Translations under genes and position numbers: made by a program
Part shown: positions 23,868 through 32,518 of the stretch, piece by piece
Layout: every line of letters begins with the position of its first letter
How positions within the stretch are numbered: the stretch's first letter is position 1
DNA from: JAENVT01 sp031430695
GTDB taxonomy: Bacteria; Actinomycetota; Acidimicrobiia; Acidimicrobiales; Ilumatobacteraceae
Length of the DNA stretch: 34,457 nt
Direction of reading: 5' to 3'
Assembly: GCA_031430695.1 (NCBI GenBank)
Contig: JANPBZ010000033.1
Location: 1-34,457, forward strand
Notes under the pieces: generated by a model
What the model was told of the DNA's origin: nothing
The model's database searches: none
The model's input: the letters and a program-made list of their open reading frames with translations, nothing else

Positions 23868-24497
23868 TCAGGCGATGCGAGATGCCTGGCTGATGTGCCC
23901 TGAGCCGGGGATGAACAGGTCCTTGGATCCGGCGACGCGCTTGAGGTAGTCGCCGTCGGCATTCAGCTTCGCTCGTGCCGTATCGCCTGCAGCGATATCG
24001 GGCTGCGCGCCGATCCACGCGATTCCACCCATGGTGCCGTAAACGTCAGTGAGTACGGCGACCGGCGTACCGATCACGCTCTCGACGTGTTGGCCGATCT
24101 CGACGGCCCAACCGACTGCGTCGGCCATGCGATCGACCATCGCCGTGGCGGTCGTGACGCTCACGATGGACCCGATTGCCGGCGGCTCGCCGGGTGTGCC
24201 GTAGATGACCTCGCGCAGCGAGTCCTGTCCTGGTGAGCTGACCAGGTCGGCTGCCGACTCGATCATGTCCAGATAGCCGGCATCGGCGAGCAACCCGGCT
24301 GTTCCGGCAGCGAGCGCGGCTTGCGACTCGACCATCGAGCTCCAGGCCACCGTACCGATTGGGTAGCCGAAGCTGCCTGCCCAACACGTGACTGACAACG
24401 AGCTGTGGGCGTTGACATATTCGGTGATCCCCATCGCCCAGGGCATGGACTTTCGCGGACTACCGGTGAGTGTGATGAGACGTGAAAACAGCAGCAT
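23868..24497 (-). CDS. Conserved actinobacterial protein, possible dimeric alpha-beta barrel
   Basis: The 209-residue protein starts MLLFSRLITLTGSPRK and shows two parts of similar layout. The first contains PIGTVAWSSMVESQAALAAG, the second includes SVTTATAMVDRMADAVGW and GTMGGIAWIGAQPD, and each ends in a helix. This looks like two tandem ferredoxin-like (ABM/NIPSNAP-like) units, a fold assignment I make from pattern only. The C-terminus SKDLFIPGSGHISQASRIA is distinctive. No signal peptide is seen. AAGGGG lies six bases before ATG 24497. It is divergent from the Crp/Fnr regulator, with a CRP-like palindrome between them, so it may be a target of that regulator. Function unknown. Confidence 0.65.
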   Translation of the reverse strand: MLLFSRLITLTGSPRKSMPWAMGITEYVNAHSSLSVTCWAGSFGYPIGTVAWSSMVESQAALAAGTAGLLADAGYLDMIESAADLVSSPGQDSLREVIYGTPGEPPAIGSIVSVTTATAMVDRMADAVGWAVEIGQHVESVIGTPVAVLTDVYGTMGGIAWIGAQPDIAAGDTARAKLNADGDYLKRVAGSKDLFIPGSGHISQASRIA

Positions 24498-24574
24498 CTT
24501 GTTCCCCTTTCAAGAGACGTGGCCGACGATGCCCCAATCAGGTGCCGCACACTGTCGTGGGTGAGTCGATTCCA

Positions 24575-24592
24575 CAGTGACGTACGTCATGC
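24575..24592. promoter_or_regulatory. CRP/FNR-type palindrome between divergent genes
   Basis: GTGA-CGTACG-TCAT (24577-24590) matches the Crp consensus GTGA-N6-TCAC except for the last base, and includes the perfect 12-bp palindrome TGACGTACGTCA. It is about 62 bp before the Crp/Fnr gene and about 80 bp before the divergent gene, so autoregulation or control of both is likely. Confidence 0.5.
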
Positions 24593-24652
24593 TCGGACCC
24601 GGTTCTCGCAGGCAGCGACGCCTATGATCCGAGCCGTGGGGGATGTTTCACG

Positions 24653-25321
24653 ATGACTGTTACTAATACTGCTGCTGCCGTCCAATCGTCATTGCTCGAC
24701 GCCCTGGAGCCGGCCGAGCGTGAGGCATTGGTCGCCCAACTGCGCCCCCGCCGCCACAAGCGCGGCCAGGCGGTCTTCAACGACGGTGATCACGGTGATT
24801 GCCTCTACCTGGTGCAATCGGGTCGCCTCGACGTACAGGTCACGACCATGGCCGGTCACACCATCTCCCTGCGCGTGATCCAGCCCGGGGAGTTCTTCGG
24901 CGAACTGGCATTGGTGCATTCCGACCGAGTGCGCACCGGGCGCGTGTGTGCGCTGGAAGCCTCCGAGACGATGGCCCTGTACCGCCACGACTTCGAGGCG
25001 GTGCGCTCACGCCATCCGGGCGTCGATCGATTCCTGGTCATGGCGTTGGCGGAGCGGGTCATTCGCACCAGCGAACTGGTCGTCGAGATGTTGCTACCGC
25101 CCGAGATTCGCGTCTGGCGGCGGCTTGCGATGTTGGCAACCGCCTATGGGAACGAGCCGATCAGGATGTCGCAAGATGATCTGGCCCATGCGGCGGGGAC
25201 CGTTCGGCAAACCGCCAACCGCGTGCTGCAGTACGGGGTGCGCCACAACATGCTCAGCCTCGAGCGAGGTGCGATCCAAGTGCTCGACGTCGCGGCCGTG
25301 GAGACGATGGCGCAACGCTGA
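24653..25321 (+). CDS. Crp/Fnr family transcriptional regulator
   Basis: The 222-residue regulator has an N-terminal cyclic-nucleotide-binding-type beta barrel (about 20-130) with AVFNDGDHGDCLYLVQSGRL and PGEFFGELALVHSDRVRTGRV, where the phosphate-binding cassette keeps GE and an Arg. A dimerisation helix and a C-terminal winged helix (MSQDDLAHAAGTVRQTANRVL) follow. No FNR-type Cys cluster exists, so it is not an Fe-S oxygen sensor. cAMP or another nucleotide is possible. GGGGGATG lies upstream of the ATG, and a Crp-like palindrome precedes it. It is convergent with hrpA across 32 bp. Confidence 0.88.
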   Translation: MTVTNTAAAVQSSLLDALEPAEREALVAQLRPRRHKRGQAVFNDGDHGDCLYLVQSGRLDVQVTTMAGHTISLRVIQPGEFFGELALVHSDRVRTGRVCALEASETMALYRHDFEAVRSRHPGVDRFLVMALAERVIRTSELVVEMLLPPEIRVWRRLAMLATAYGNEPIRMSQDDLAHAAGTVRQTANRVLQYGVRHNMLSLERGAIQVLDVAAVETMAQR

Positions 25322-25353
25322 TCATCGACATGCCACGCGGCTGCCGCCAGGTC

Positions 25354-28300
25354 TCACCCGCGTAGCGCAACCAGCTCGGCGACGATTCGTTTGGTGCTGA
25401 CAGGTCGGCTTGTACCCAGTGATGGCGCGAACACACTGACGCGCAGCTCCTCCAGCATCCAGCCGAGATCGACTACCTCCTGGCCGACGTCGCCGGGCGC
25501 GAGTGATTCGAGCAACGACGAGTACTCGCGTTCGACATTGCGTACCTCGGCCAACTTGTGGAGGTCTTTCGCCGGGTTCTCGGGCAGCTTGTCGAGCCGC
25601 CGTTTGATGCCGTTGACATAGCGCAGCACGTCGGCGAGGCGGTGCTCGCCGTGGGCGATGACGAACCGGTCGCGAACCAGCCTCGCCAAGTGTCGCCGCA
25701 CGTCGGCGACGTTCGGCGCGACGGAAGCACTGATCAGCTTGCCCATGTGCTCCTCGATGTCCGCGGCGACGGCGACAATGTCGGCGGCCGTTCGGAGCGC
25801 GATTGCCGATCGCAGCGGCAGCTGCGGCCGGGCAGTGGCCAGCAGCGAGTCGAACTGGGCAGTGGTCCACACCTCGCCGTGCTCGGCGACCAACCGGTCG
25901 GCGACGGCAGCGACGCAATCGGCGGCGATGGCGCTGGCAGTCTGTGGTGCGAACCGGGCGAGCATCAGTTGGTCGCGATTGGCGAGCTGCGCTTCAAGGG
26001 CTCGCTTGCCGACGGGCACGGCCAGCAACAACAGCCGTTTCACACCGCCGCGCATGACTCGCTCCTGCAGGTCGGGCGTCGTGAAGACACGTAGCGAGAC
26101 ACTGTCGCCGTCGTCGAGCAACGCTGGATAGCCGTGCACCGTGTGGCCGCCGCGCACGGTGTCGACACGCCGCGGCAGATCGCCGACATCCCACGTGTTG
26201 ATGCCACGGCGTTCGTCGACGGGTGTCGCCCGGGCAACGGCCGCCCGAAGCGTCGCCCGCAACTGGCGTTTGATCTCGTTGAGGTCTTTGCCGATCGCGA
26301 CCACGGCGTCGGTCTCGTCGTGCACGGCGAACGTGATCCGCAAATGATCAGGCACCCGAGTGGCGTCGAAGGCGCGAGGCGGCACGCGCACCGAAGGTAC
26401 GACTGCTTCTATCGCGTTCGCCAAGGCCGCCGTCAACGGTTCGTCGGCCTCCTCCAACAGCCTGTACGCCGCGGCGGTCGTCTCGGCGGCGGGGATCAGT
26501 TGGCGGCGGATGTCCTTGGGCAGGGTCTGTATCAACGCCGCCACCAGGTCTGCTCGCAAGCCCGGCACCTGCCAGTCGAACCCGTCGGTGGTCAGCCGGC
26601 CCAGCACGTCGAGTGGCACGTGCACCGTGACTCCGTCGTCGACGGCGCCGGGGTCGAAGCGATATGTCACCGGGAAGACCACGTCGGCGTGCGCCCACGT
26701 GGTGGGGTAGTGGTCGGCGTCATGGTCCGATGCCCGGCCCAATGCCTCGGCGGTCATCGTCAAGAGCTCGGGTTCGCCGCGGCGAGCGTCCTTCCACCAG
26801 CGGTCGAAATGAAGACTCGATACCACAGCCGAGTCGACGCGCCGGTCGTAGAAGGCGATCACGGCCTCGTCGTCGATCGCGTCGAGCTTGCGGGTGCGGT
26901 CCTCGCGTGAGCGCAGATCGTCGAGGAACTCGGCATTGTGCTTGATGAAGTCGTGGGTCGATGTCCAATCGCCCTCGACCAGCGCGTGGCGGATGAACAT
27001 CGTGCGCGCCTCGGCGGCATCGACGCGGTCGTAGCCGATGGTGCGGTTGGTGACGATCGGCAACCCGTACAGCGACACCCTCTCAGAAACAACGGCGCGA
27101 CCGCTGCGAGCATCCCAACGTGGCTCGCCGTAGCTGTACTTGGTCAGATGCGTGGCAATGGCCTCGGCCCACTCGGGCTGCACGCTGGCAACAGTGCGGG
27201 CCCACAACCGGTTGGTCTCGACGAGCTCGGCGGCGATGACCCACTTCGGCTGCTTGCGTGACAGCACCGAGCCACTGCCGATGGCGAACTTCGAGCCGTG
27301 CGCGCCGTTGTACTCTCGGCCCTTGTTGTCGGCCGTGCCGTCACGCATACCGAGGTGGCTCAGCAAACCCGCCAGCAGCGCTTGGTGAATGCGGTCGGGA
27401 TGCGACGCCTCGCTGCCGGCGCGGATGCCCAGCTGACCGGTGACCTGGCGGAGTTGGCTGAACACATCCTGCCACTCGCGCACCCGCAGGTAGTTGAGGT
27501 ACTCGCTGCGACACAGTCGCCGGAATTGATTGCCGGTCAGTTCATGCTGCCGCGCCCGGAGGTAGTCCCACAGCTTGACGAAGGCGATGAAGTCGCTGCT
27601 CGTTGCCTCGTCGACGGCGAACCGGCGGTGCATCTCGTCGGCAGCCTGACGGTGTTCGGCCGGGCGTTCGCGCGGATCCTGGATGCTGAGGGCTGCGGCG
27701 ATGACCATCACCTCGCGCACGCAACCATGGCGGTCGGCTTCCACCACCATCCGGGCCATGCGCGGGTCGATCGGTAGGCGGGCCAGTTGCCGACCGACCT
27801 TGGTCAACCGCCGATCGGTCACCGCTGCTGCTGTGTCCTTTGCCGCCGGCCTTAGTGCGCCGAGTTCGTCGAGCAGCATGTAGCCGTCGCGGATCGAGCG
27901 GATGTCGGGTGGCTCGATGAACGGAAAGGCGGCGACGTCGCCCAGGCCGAGGTTGGTCATCTGCAAGATGACCGAGGCCAGGCTGGTGCGCAGGATCTCG
28001 GGTTCGGTGAACGCCGGGCGATCGGCGAAACCCTCCTCGTCGTAGAGGCGGATGCAGATGCCCGGCGCGACGCGGCCGCAACGGCCGGCGCGCTGGTTGG
28101 CCGAAGCCTGCGACACCGGCTCGATCGGGAGCCGCTGCACCTTCAGCCGATGGCTGTAGCGAGAGATGCGCGCCGTGCCCGTGTCGACCACGTAGCGAAC
28201 GCCAGGCACGGTCAGCGACGTCTCGGCGACGTTGGTCGACAGCACGATGCGCCGCCCGCGGTGCGACTGGAAGATGCGGTGTTGCTCGACACTTGACAGT

Positions 28301-29049
28301 CGGGCGTACAGCGGCAGCACCTCGGTGTCGCCCAGATTCAATCGGCGCAGCGCATCGGCGGTGTCGTGGATCTCGCGCTCGCCCGACAGGAAGACCAGCA
28401 CATCGCCAGGACCTTTGTGGCTCAGCTCATCGACGGCCGCGCACACCGCCTGCACTTGGTCGCCCGCTTCGTCGTCGTCTCCGAGGGGCCGATAGCGAAC
28501 CTCGACCGGGTAGGTGCGTCCCTCGACGGTGATGATCGGGGCATTGTCGAAGTGCTCGCTGAACCGCTGTGTGTCGATGGTCGCCGAGGTGACGATCAGT
28601 TTCAGGTCGGGCCGTCGCGGTAGTAGCTGGCGGATGTAGCCGAGCAGGAAGTCGATGTTCAGGCTGCGCTCGTGGGCCTCGTCGATGATCACGGTGTCGT
28701 AGCGGCGCAGCATGCTGTCGCGTTGGATCTCCGCCAGCAAGATGCCGTCGGTCATCACCTTGATCCGGGTCTGCTCGCCGACCCGATCCGTGAACCGCAC
28801 CGCGTAGCCGACCGTGGTGCCCAGCTCGCAACCCATCTCCTCGGCGATGCGATCGGCGATCGTGCGCGCTGCGATGCGCCGGGGCTGGGTGTGGCCGATC
28901 ATCCCGTCGACGCCCCGGCCGGCACGCATGCAGAACTGCGGCAACTGGGTGCTCTTGCCCGAACCGGTCTCACCGGCGACGATCACCACCTGATGCGCGG
29001 CGATGGCGGCGATCAGCTCATCGGCGCGTTCCAGAATCGGCAGTTCCAC
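25354..29049 (-). CDS. hrpA: ATP-dependent RNA helicase HrpA (DEAH box)
   Basis: This large DExH helicase (about 1231 residues) unwinds RNA in an ATP-dependent way; HrpA is linked to rescue of stalled ribosomes in E. coli. Motifs from the N-terminus are AGETGSGKSTQLPQ (Walker A, about 25-38), HTQPRRIAAR, IIDEAHERS (DEAH at 123-126), VTSATID, LSTNVAETSLTVPG and ANQRAGRCGRVAPG (motif VI). An HA2 domain and the long HrpA-type C-terminal region follow. GTG 29049 is chosen since it leaves the short leader ELPILERADELIAAI seen in the family; no ATG is in frame near it. Length is close to the usual 1300. It is a housekeeping gene and probably unrelated to the eCIS-like genes to its right. Confidence 0.92.
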   Translation of the reverse strand: MELPILERADELIAAIAAHQVVIVAGETGSGKSTQLPQFCMRAGRGVDGMIGHTQPRRIAARTIADRIAEEMGCELGTTVGYAVRFTDRVGEQTRIKVMTDGILLAEIQRDSMLRRYDTVIIDEAHERSLNIDFLLGYIRQLLPRRPDLKLIVTSATIDTQRFSEHFDNAPIITVEGRTYPVEVRYRPLGDDDEAGDQVQAVCAAVDELSHKGPGDVLVFLSGEREIHDTADALRRLNLGDTEVLPLYARLSSVEQHRIFQSHRGRRIVLSTNVAETSLTVPGVRYVVDTGTARISRYSHRLKVQRLPIEPVSQASANQRAGRCGRVAPGICIRLYDEEGFADRPAFTEPEILRTSLASVILQMTNLGLGDVAAFPFIEPPDIRSIRDGYMLLDELGALRPAAKDTAAAVTDRRLTKVGRQLARLPIDPRMARMVVEADRHGCVREVMVIAAALSIQDPRERPAEHRQAADEMHRRFAVDEATSSDFIAFVKLWDYLRARQHELTGNQFRRLCRSEYLNYLRVREWQDVFSQLRQVTGQLGIRAGSEASHPDRIHQALLAGLLSHLGMRDGTADNKGREYNGAHGSKFAIGSGSVLSRKQPKWVIAAELVETNRLWARTVASVQPEWAEAIATHLTKYSYGEPRWDARSGRAVVSERVSLYGLPIVTNRTIGYDRVDAAEARTMFIRHALVEGDWTSTHDFIKHNAEFLDDLRSREDRTRKLDAIDDEAVIAFYDRRVDSAVVSSLHFDRWWKDARRGEPELLTMTAEALGRASDHDADHYPTTWAHADVVFPVTYRFDPGAVDDGVTVHVPLDVLGRLTTDGFDWQVPGLRADLVAALIQTLPKDIRRQLIPAAETTAAAYRLLEEADEPLTAALANAIEAVVPSVRVPPRAFDATRVPDHLRITFAVHDETDAVVAIGKDLNEIKRQLRATLRAAVARATPVDERRGINTWDVGDLPRRVDTVRGGHTVHGYPALLDDGDSVSLRVFTTPDLQERVMRGGVKRLLLLAVPVGKRALEAQLANRDQLMLARFAPQTASAIAADCVAAVADRLVAEHGEVWTTAQFDSLLATARPQLPLRSAIALRTAADIVAVAADIEEHMGKLISASVAPNVADVRRHLARLVRDRFVIAHGEHRLADVLRYVNGIKRRLDKLPENPAKDLHKLAEVRNVEREYSSLLESLAPGDVGQEVVDLGWMLEELRVSVFAPSLGTSRPVSTKRIVAELVALRG

Positions 29050-29094
29050 AGATGTCAGTCTGCTCGGCCATGCTGTGGTTCGTCGCCCACACCA

Positions 29095-29126
29095 ACGCCG
29101 CGTTGCCCGAACGTGCAACGCGGCGT
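29095..29126. repeat. 12-bp perfect inverted repeat in a divergent promoter region
   Basis: ACGCCGCGTTGC (29095-29106) and GCAACGCGGCGT (29115-29126) are exact inverses around the 8-base loop CCGAACGT. They sit between hrpA and the PAAR-like gene, 46 bp upstream of hrpA's start and 62 bp from the PAAR-like start. The position suggests an operator or a leader hairpin. No T run follows. Confidence 0.5.
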
Positions 29127-29187
29127 GCCCCGACGACTTCGCCCGGCAGCGGTCACGCCGTCTCGGACTCCATCTATCGTTGGTGCC

Positions 29188-29577
29188 ATGGGAGTGCAAG
29201 TCGTCGGTACCGCGCAGATGATGTGCAGTTTTGGCGTGGCTCCGTCGGCTCTCACCGTTGTGCCGAAGGGTCGCCCGGTTCAGGCCGGCGGTCAAATAGC
29301 CGCGACGATTCAGGACTTCGCTCCGAACGTCAACATCATGCCGTTCGGGATGTGCACCACACTCTCGAATCCGCAGGTGGCCGCGGCCACATCGGCCGCG
29401 TTGGGTGTGTTGACGCCGCAACCGTGTCTCCCGGTCACGACACCGTGGAAGCCTGGTTCACCGACCGTGCAGATCAACGGTGCGCCGGCGCTGACGAACT
29501 CGTGCACGTGCCAATGCATGTGGGGCGGAGTGATCACGATCAGCAGCCCTGGTCAGATGCAAACACAAACCGCCTGA
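29188..29577 (+). CDS. DUF4280/PAAR-like spike-tip protein
   Basis: The 129-residue protein matches DUF4280, a PAAR-like family: QVVGTAQMMCSFGVAPSAL at the start, VVPKGRPVQAGGQIAATI, NVNIMPFGMCTTLSNP, LTPQPCLPV with a TTPWKPGSPTVQINGAPAL stretch, and CTCQCMWGGVITISSPGQ at the end. The conserved Cys residues (in MMCSF, FGMC, PQPC and CTCQC) probably bind a metal at the tip. Such proteins cap the spike of contractile injection systems and can carry effectors. In actinobacteria they are found in eCIS loci. No sheath or tube gene is seen in the window; the locus may continue to the right. The regulator gene follows by 128 bp. Confidence 0.82.
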   Translation: MGVQVVGTAQMMCSFGVAPSALTVVPKGRPVQAGGQIAATIQDFAPNVNIMPFGMCTTLSNPQVAAATSAALGVLTPQPCLPVTTPWKPGSPTVQINGAPALTNSCTCQCMWGGVITISSPGQMQTQTA

Positions 29578-29631
29578 CCCGACGCGTATCTGGCTGGGTT
29601 CGGCCGAACTCATGTCTCTGTGGGTGATCGA

Positions 29632-29644
29632 CCACGGTCCGTGG
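29632..29644. promoter_or_regulatory. CCACGG-T-CCGTGG palindrome upstream of the regulator gene
   Basis: A perfect 6+1+6 palindrome lies 61 bp before the start of the STAND/SARP regulator gene and after the PAAR-like gene. It could be an operator for autoregulation. Evidence is symmetry and position only. Confidence 0.3.
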
Positions 29645-29705
29645 ACAAGGCCAAAGACTTGCGATACGGTGCCCTTCGGCTGCGAAGCAGTGTGAAGGGA
29701 CGGCC

Positions 29706-32405
29706 ATGAGTGTCGCGCCGAGGACCAGAATTTCCGGTGGTCGAACGAGCGGTACCCTGTCGCGCCAACGAGTCGATGCACTCATCGACCAGCTGTGGCA
29801 ATTTCGCCTGACACTGGTCGTCGCTCCAGCCGGGTCCGGCAAGACCACGGCATTGCGACACTTCGCGGCGCGGGCCGCGCCCGTAGCCTGGAGTGCTGCC
29901 GATCAGCTCGAGATCGCACCGGATGGATGCCTCGCCCAGATTGCGCGGGTCGTCGGCGACGCGATCGGCGTGCAGCTCGATGCTTCGTCGCCAGCGACGC
30001 TCGCTGCCGGCATCGACGCCTGGCCGGGTGAACGCGTCGCCTTGGTCATCGACGACCTGCACGTGATCGCGTCAACGCTTGCCGAGTCCGAGCTCGGTCG
30101 GCTCATCGACCGGCAGCCGGCGAAGCTGGCGATCGCCGCCGGCACCCGCAGCCATCCCGACTTCGACATCAGCCGTCTGCTGCTTGACGACGAGTTGCTC
30201 GAGATCACCGCCGACGACTTGCGATTTCGCACGTGGGAGGCCGACCGGCTGTTCCGCGACCACTACGACATGATTCTCGGGCCCACCGACGTGGCGATGT
30301 TGATCACTCGAACAGAGGGTTGGGCAGCCGGGCTGCAGTTGTACAACCTCGCCGCGCGCGATCAGCCACTCGACGCCAGGCGCCGGCTGATCGGTGAGCT
30401 CAGTGCGACGCGAGTCGGACGCGACTATCTGGCACGCAATGTCCTGGCAGGCTTGCCACCCGATCTGCAGTCATTCCTCATCGAGACGTCGGCACTACCG
30501 GTGCTCACCGGTGCTCTGTGCGACAAGCTGACGGGCCGATCCGACTGCGCAGCGGTGTTGGAGCACCTCGAGCACAACCAGCTCTTCACCATCGCCGTCG
30601 ACCAGCGCGGTACCTACCGCTATCACGAGGTGTTGCGCGCCCATCTCGACGCATGTTTGCAGCAACGACGCGGTAGCGCCGATGCGGCGGCACACCATCG
30701 CCGGGTTGGCGAACTCCTGGAAGCCGAGGAGAGGATCGACGACGCGCTCCACGCCTACAGCCGCGCCGGTTACTGGCCGGCGGTCAGTCGCCTGGCCGTG
30801 CATCGCATGGCTCATCCGTCGCTGCTCGGTCCTGTCGCCGGCGACGCTTGGATCGAGCTCGTTCCTACACCGATCGTCGAGAATGATCCCTACCTGTTGC
30901 TGGCCCGCGCCCGCGAGCGAACGGTCAACGGGCGACTCGGCGCCGCGTTGCGCGACTACGACCGCGCTGCCGTCGGTGCGGCGATCGACACTGTGGCGCG
31001 CACGTGTGAGGAGGAACGCGCCACGCTCGCCGGCTGGTCGGATCCGCATGCACCCATTCCCGCCGGGTGGTTGGGAACACTTCGCCGAGCAGCGCAGACC
31101 GTGGAGGGGGACGTCGCGCCGATGGCATCGATGCCGCTCAGCAATGTCGATGGCCTCGGGCCTGGCGAACTGCGCGCGGTGTTGGGGCAGGGACTGGCCT
31201 TCCTCATCGTCAACCAGCCTGAGGCGGCGAGTGAAATCCTGTCGGAGGTGTTGCGCCATCCGCTGGCCGACAGTCGTTCGGCTGCGATCGCCGAGTTTGC
31301 CCTCGTCCTGGCGGACGGTCTCGCCGCCGCGCACACTGGCGGTCCACCGTTGGAGCCGGCACGGATCGAGAAGGTCGCCTCGGTCGTCGAGCGGTGTGGT
31401 CTTGGGTGGGCAGCGCGCATGGCGCGCGCATCGCTGGCGCTGACTTCGCAAGCAGACGGCTGCGACGCAGCGAAAGCCGTGCAGGAAGATTGCAGTCGCG
31501 ATTCCGATCCGTGGGGCGCCGCGATCGCGGTACTGTTCGAAGGCGTCGGCCATGTGCTGCGGGCCGAGGAGGCATCGGCCACGTTCGACAGCGCGGCGAA
31601 GGCCTTCACTGAACTCGGCGCTGAGGCAATGGTGACGCTCGTCGGCCAGATGCGTGGCGATCTCCCGAGCTCCCGTGGCGCTCGCACCGGCCCGAAGGTG
31701 ACTGTCTCGATGCGGGTCTATTGCTTCGATGCATTCGAACTAGTCATCGACGACACACCGGTCGATCTGTCCGTGGTGCGTCCGCGAGCACTGTCGGTCT
31801 TGCGTCTGCTGGCATTGCACGCTGGTCGACCCGTTCACCGCGAGGTGTTGATGGAGTCGCTGTGGCCCGACGTCGATCCCGACGCGGCGCTGCACAGCCT
31901 GCAAGTAGCGGTGTCGTCCTTGCGCAAGGTGCTGCCGGACCGACCCTCACCCGGTATCGCCCGGCAGGGCGACGCGTACCAGTTGGAGATGACCCCCGAC
32001 GCATTCTGCGACGTGCGTTCATTCCAGGTGTGGTTGGCGTCGGCCGCATCGGCCCTGTCGAGGGGTGAGGAACGCGGGGCACTCGATGCCGCAGTACGCG
32101 CCACCGACGTGTATCGCGGCGACCTGCTGCTCGACGAGGGACCCGCCGAGTGGGTTGTCGGACCGCGTGATGCCCTGCGACTCGACATGGTCCGGGCCTG
32201 CACGATTGCCGGCGAGGCGGCGATGAAGCTCGGTCTTCCGCAGGAGGCGACGCGGATGTCGGAGCGGGGGTTGGCAGTCGACCGCTATGCCGACGCGTTG
32301 TGGCGGATTCAGATCGAATCGCTCGAGCAATCCAGCGACAAGGCATCAGCCGAACGGGTTCGACGCTCGTGGCAGGAGATGATGGACGAACTCGGCGTGG
32401 CCTGA
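29706..32405 (+). CDS. STAND-ATPase transcriptional regulator with C-terminal SARP/BTAD module
   Basis: The 899-residue protein opens with a MalT-like signalling ATPase: Walker A LVVAPAGSGKTTAL (about 37-50) and Walker B VALVIDDLHV (111-120), then ITRTEGWAAGLQLYNLA typical of the MalT family. A helical, partly TPR-like middle follows (about 330-640). From about 668 it has an OmpR/SARP-type winged helix (MRVYCFDAFELVIDD, RPRALSVLRLLALHAGRPV, HSLQVAVSSLRKVLPD) and a bacterial transcriptional activation domain (BTAD) to the end. The C-terminal position of the DNA-binding module is unlike typical SARPs, which have it first, and unlike MalT, which ends in a LuxR HTH. AAGGGA lies five bases before the ATG. 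It probably controls the neighbouring PAAR-like/eCIS-like genes; similar large regulators sit beside actinobacterial eCIS clusters. Confidence 0.85.
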   Translation: MSVAPRTRISGGRTSGTLSRQRVDALIDQLWQFRLTLVVAPAGSGKTTALRHFAARAAPVAWSAADQLEIAPDGCLAQIARVVGDAIGVQLDASSPATLAAGIDAWPGERVALVIDDLHVIASTLAESELGRLIDRQPAKLAIAAGTRSHPDFDISRLLLDDELLEITADDLRFRTWEADRLFRDHYDMILGPTDVAMLITRTEGWAAGLQLYNLAARDQPLDARRRLIGELSATRVGRDYLARNVLAGLPPDLQSFLIETSALPVLTGALCDKLTGRSDCAAVLEHLEHNQLFTIAVDQRGTYRYHEVLRAHLDACLQQRRGSADAAAHHRRVGELLEAEERIDDALHAYSRAGYWPAVSRLAVHRMAHPSLLGPVAGDAWIELVPTPIVENDPYLLLARARERTVNGRLGAALRDYDRAAVGAAIDTVARTCEEERATLAGWSDPHAPIPAGWLGTLRRAAQTVEGDVAPMASMPLSNVDGLGPGELRAVLGQGLAFLIVNQPEAASEILSEVLRHPLADSRSAAIAEFALVLADGLAAAHTGGPPLEPARIEKVASVVERCGLGWAARMARASLALTSQADGCDAAKAVQEDCSRDSDPWGAAIAVLFEGVGHVLRAEEASATFDSAAKAFTELGAEAMVTLVGQMRGDLPSSRGARTGPKVTVSMRVYCFDAFELVIDDTPVDLSVVRPRALSVLRLLALHAGRPVHREVLMESLWPDVDPDAALHSLQVAVSSLRKVLPDRPSPGIARQGDAYQLEMTPDAFCDVRSFQVWLASAASALSRGEERGALDAAVRATDVYRGDLLLDEGPAEWVVGPRDALRLDMVRACTIAGEAAMKLGLPQEATRMSERGLAVDRYADALWRIQIESLEQSSDKASAERVRRSWQEMMDELGVA

Positions 32406-32445
32406 CACTCGTGGTGAACAGGGTGCCGTCATCAATACACGTGGT

Positions 32446-32490
32446 CTGTGTCAGCCCCTGGAACGACTGGCGTTCTAGGAGCTGACACAG
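32446..32490. terminator. 20-bp hairpin between convergent genes
   Basis: CTGTGTCAGCCCCTGGAACG (32446-32465) and CGTTCTAGGAGCTGACACAG (32471-32490) pair over 20 positions with one mismatch and one G-T, around the loop ACTGG. It starts 40 bp after the regulator stop and ends 28 bp before the stop of the convergent gene. There is no T tract, so it may be a factor-dependent or bidirectional terminator, or a member of a repeat family. Confidence 0.55.
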
Positions 32491-32518
32491 ATGCATGTTG
32501 CGCGCTGCATGCCGCCAG

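Noticed and set aside
29050..29421. N-terminal extension of HrpA upstream of 29049
   Set aside because: It runs antisense to the PAAR-like gene and has no helicase similarity.
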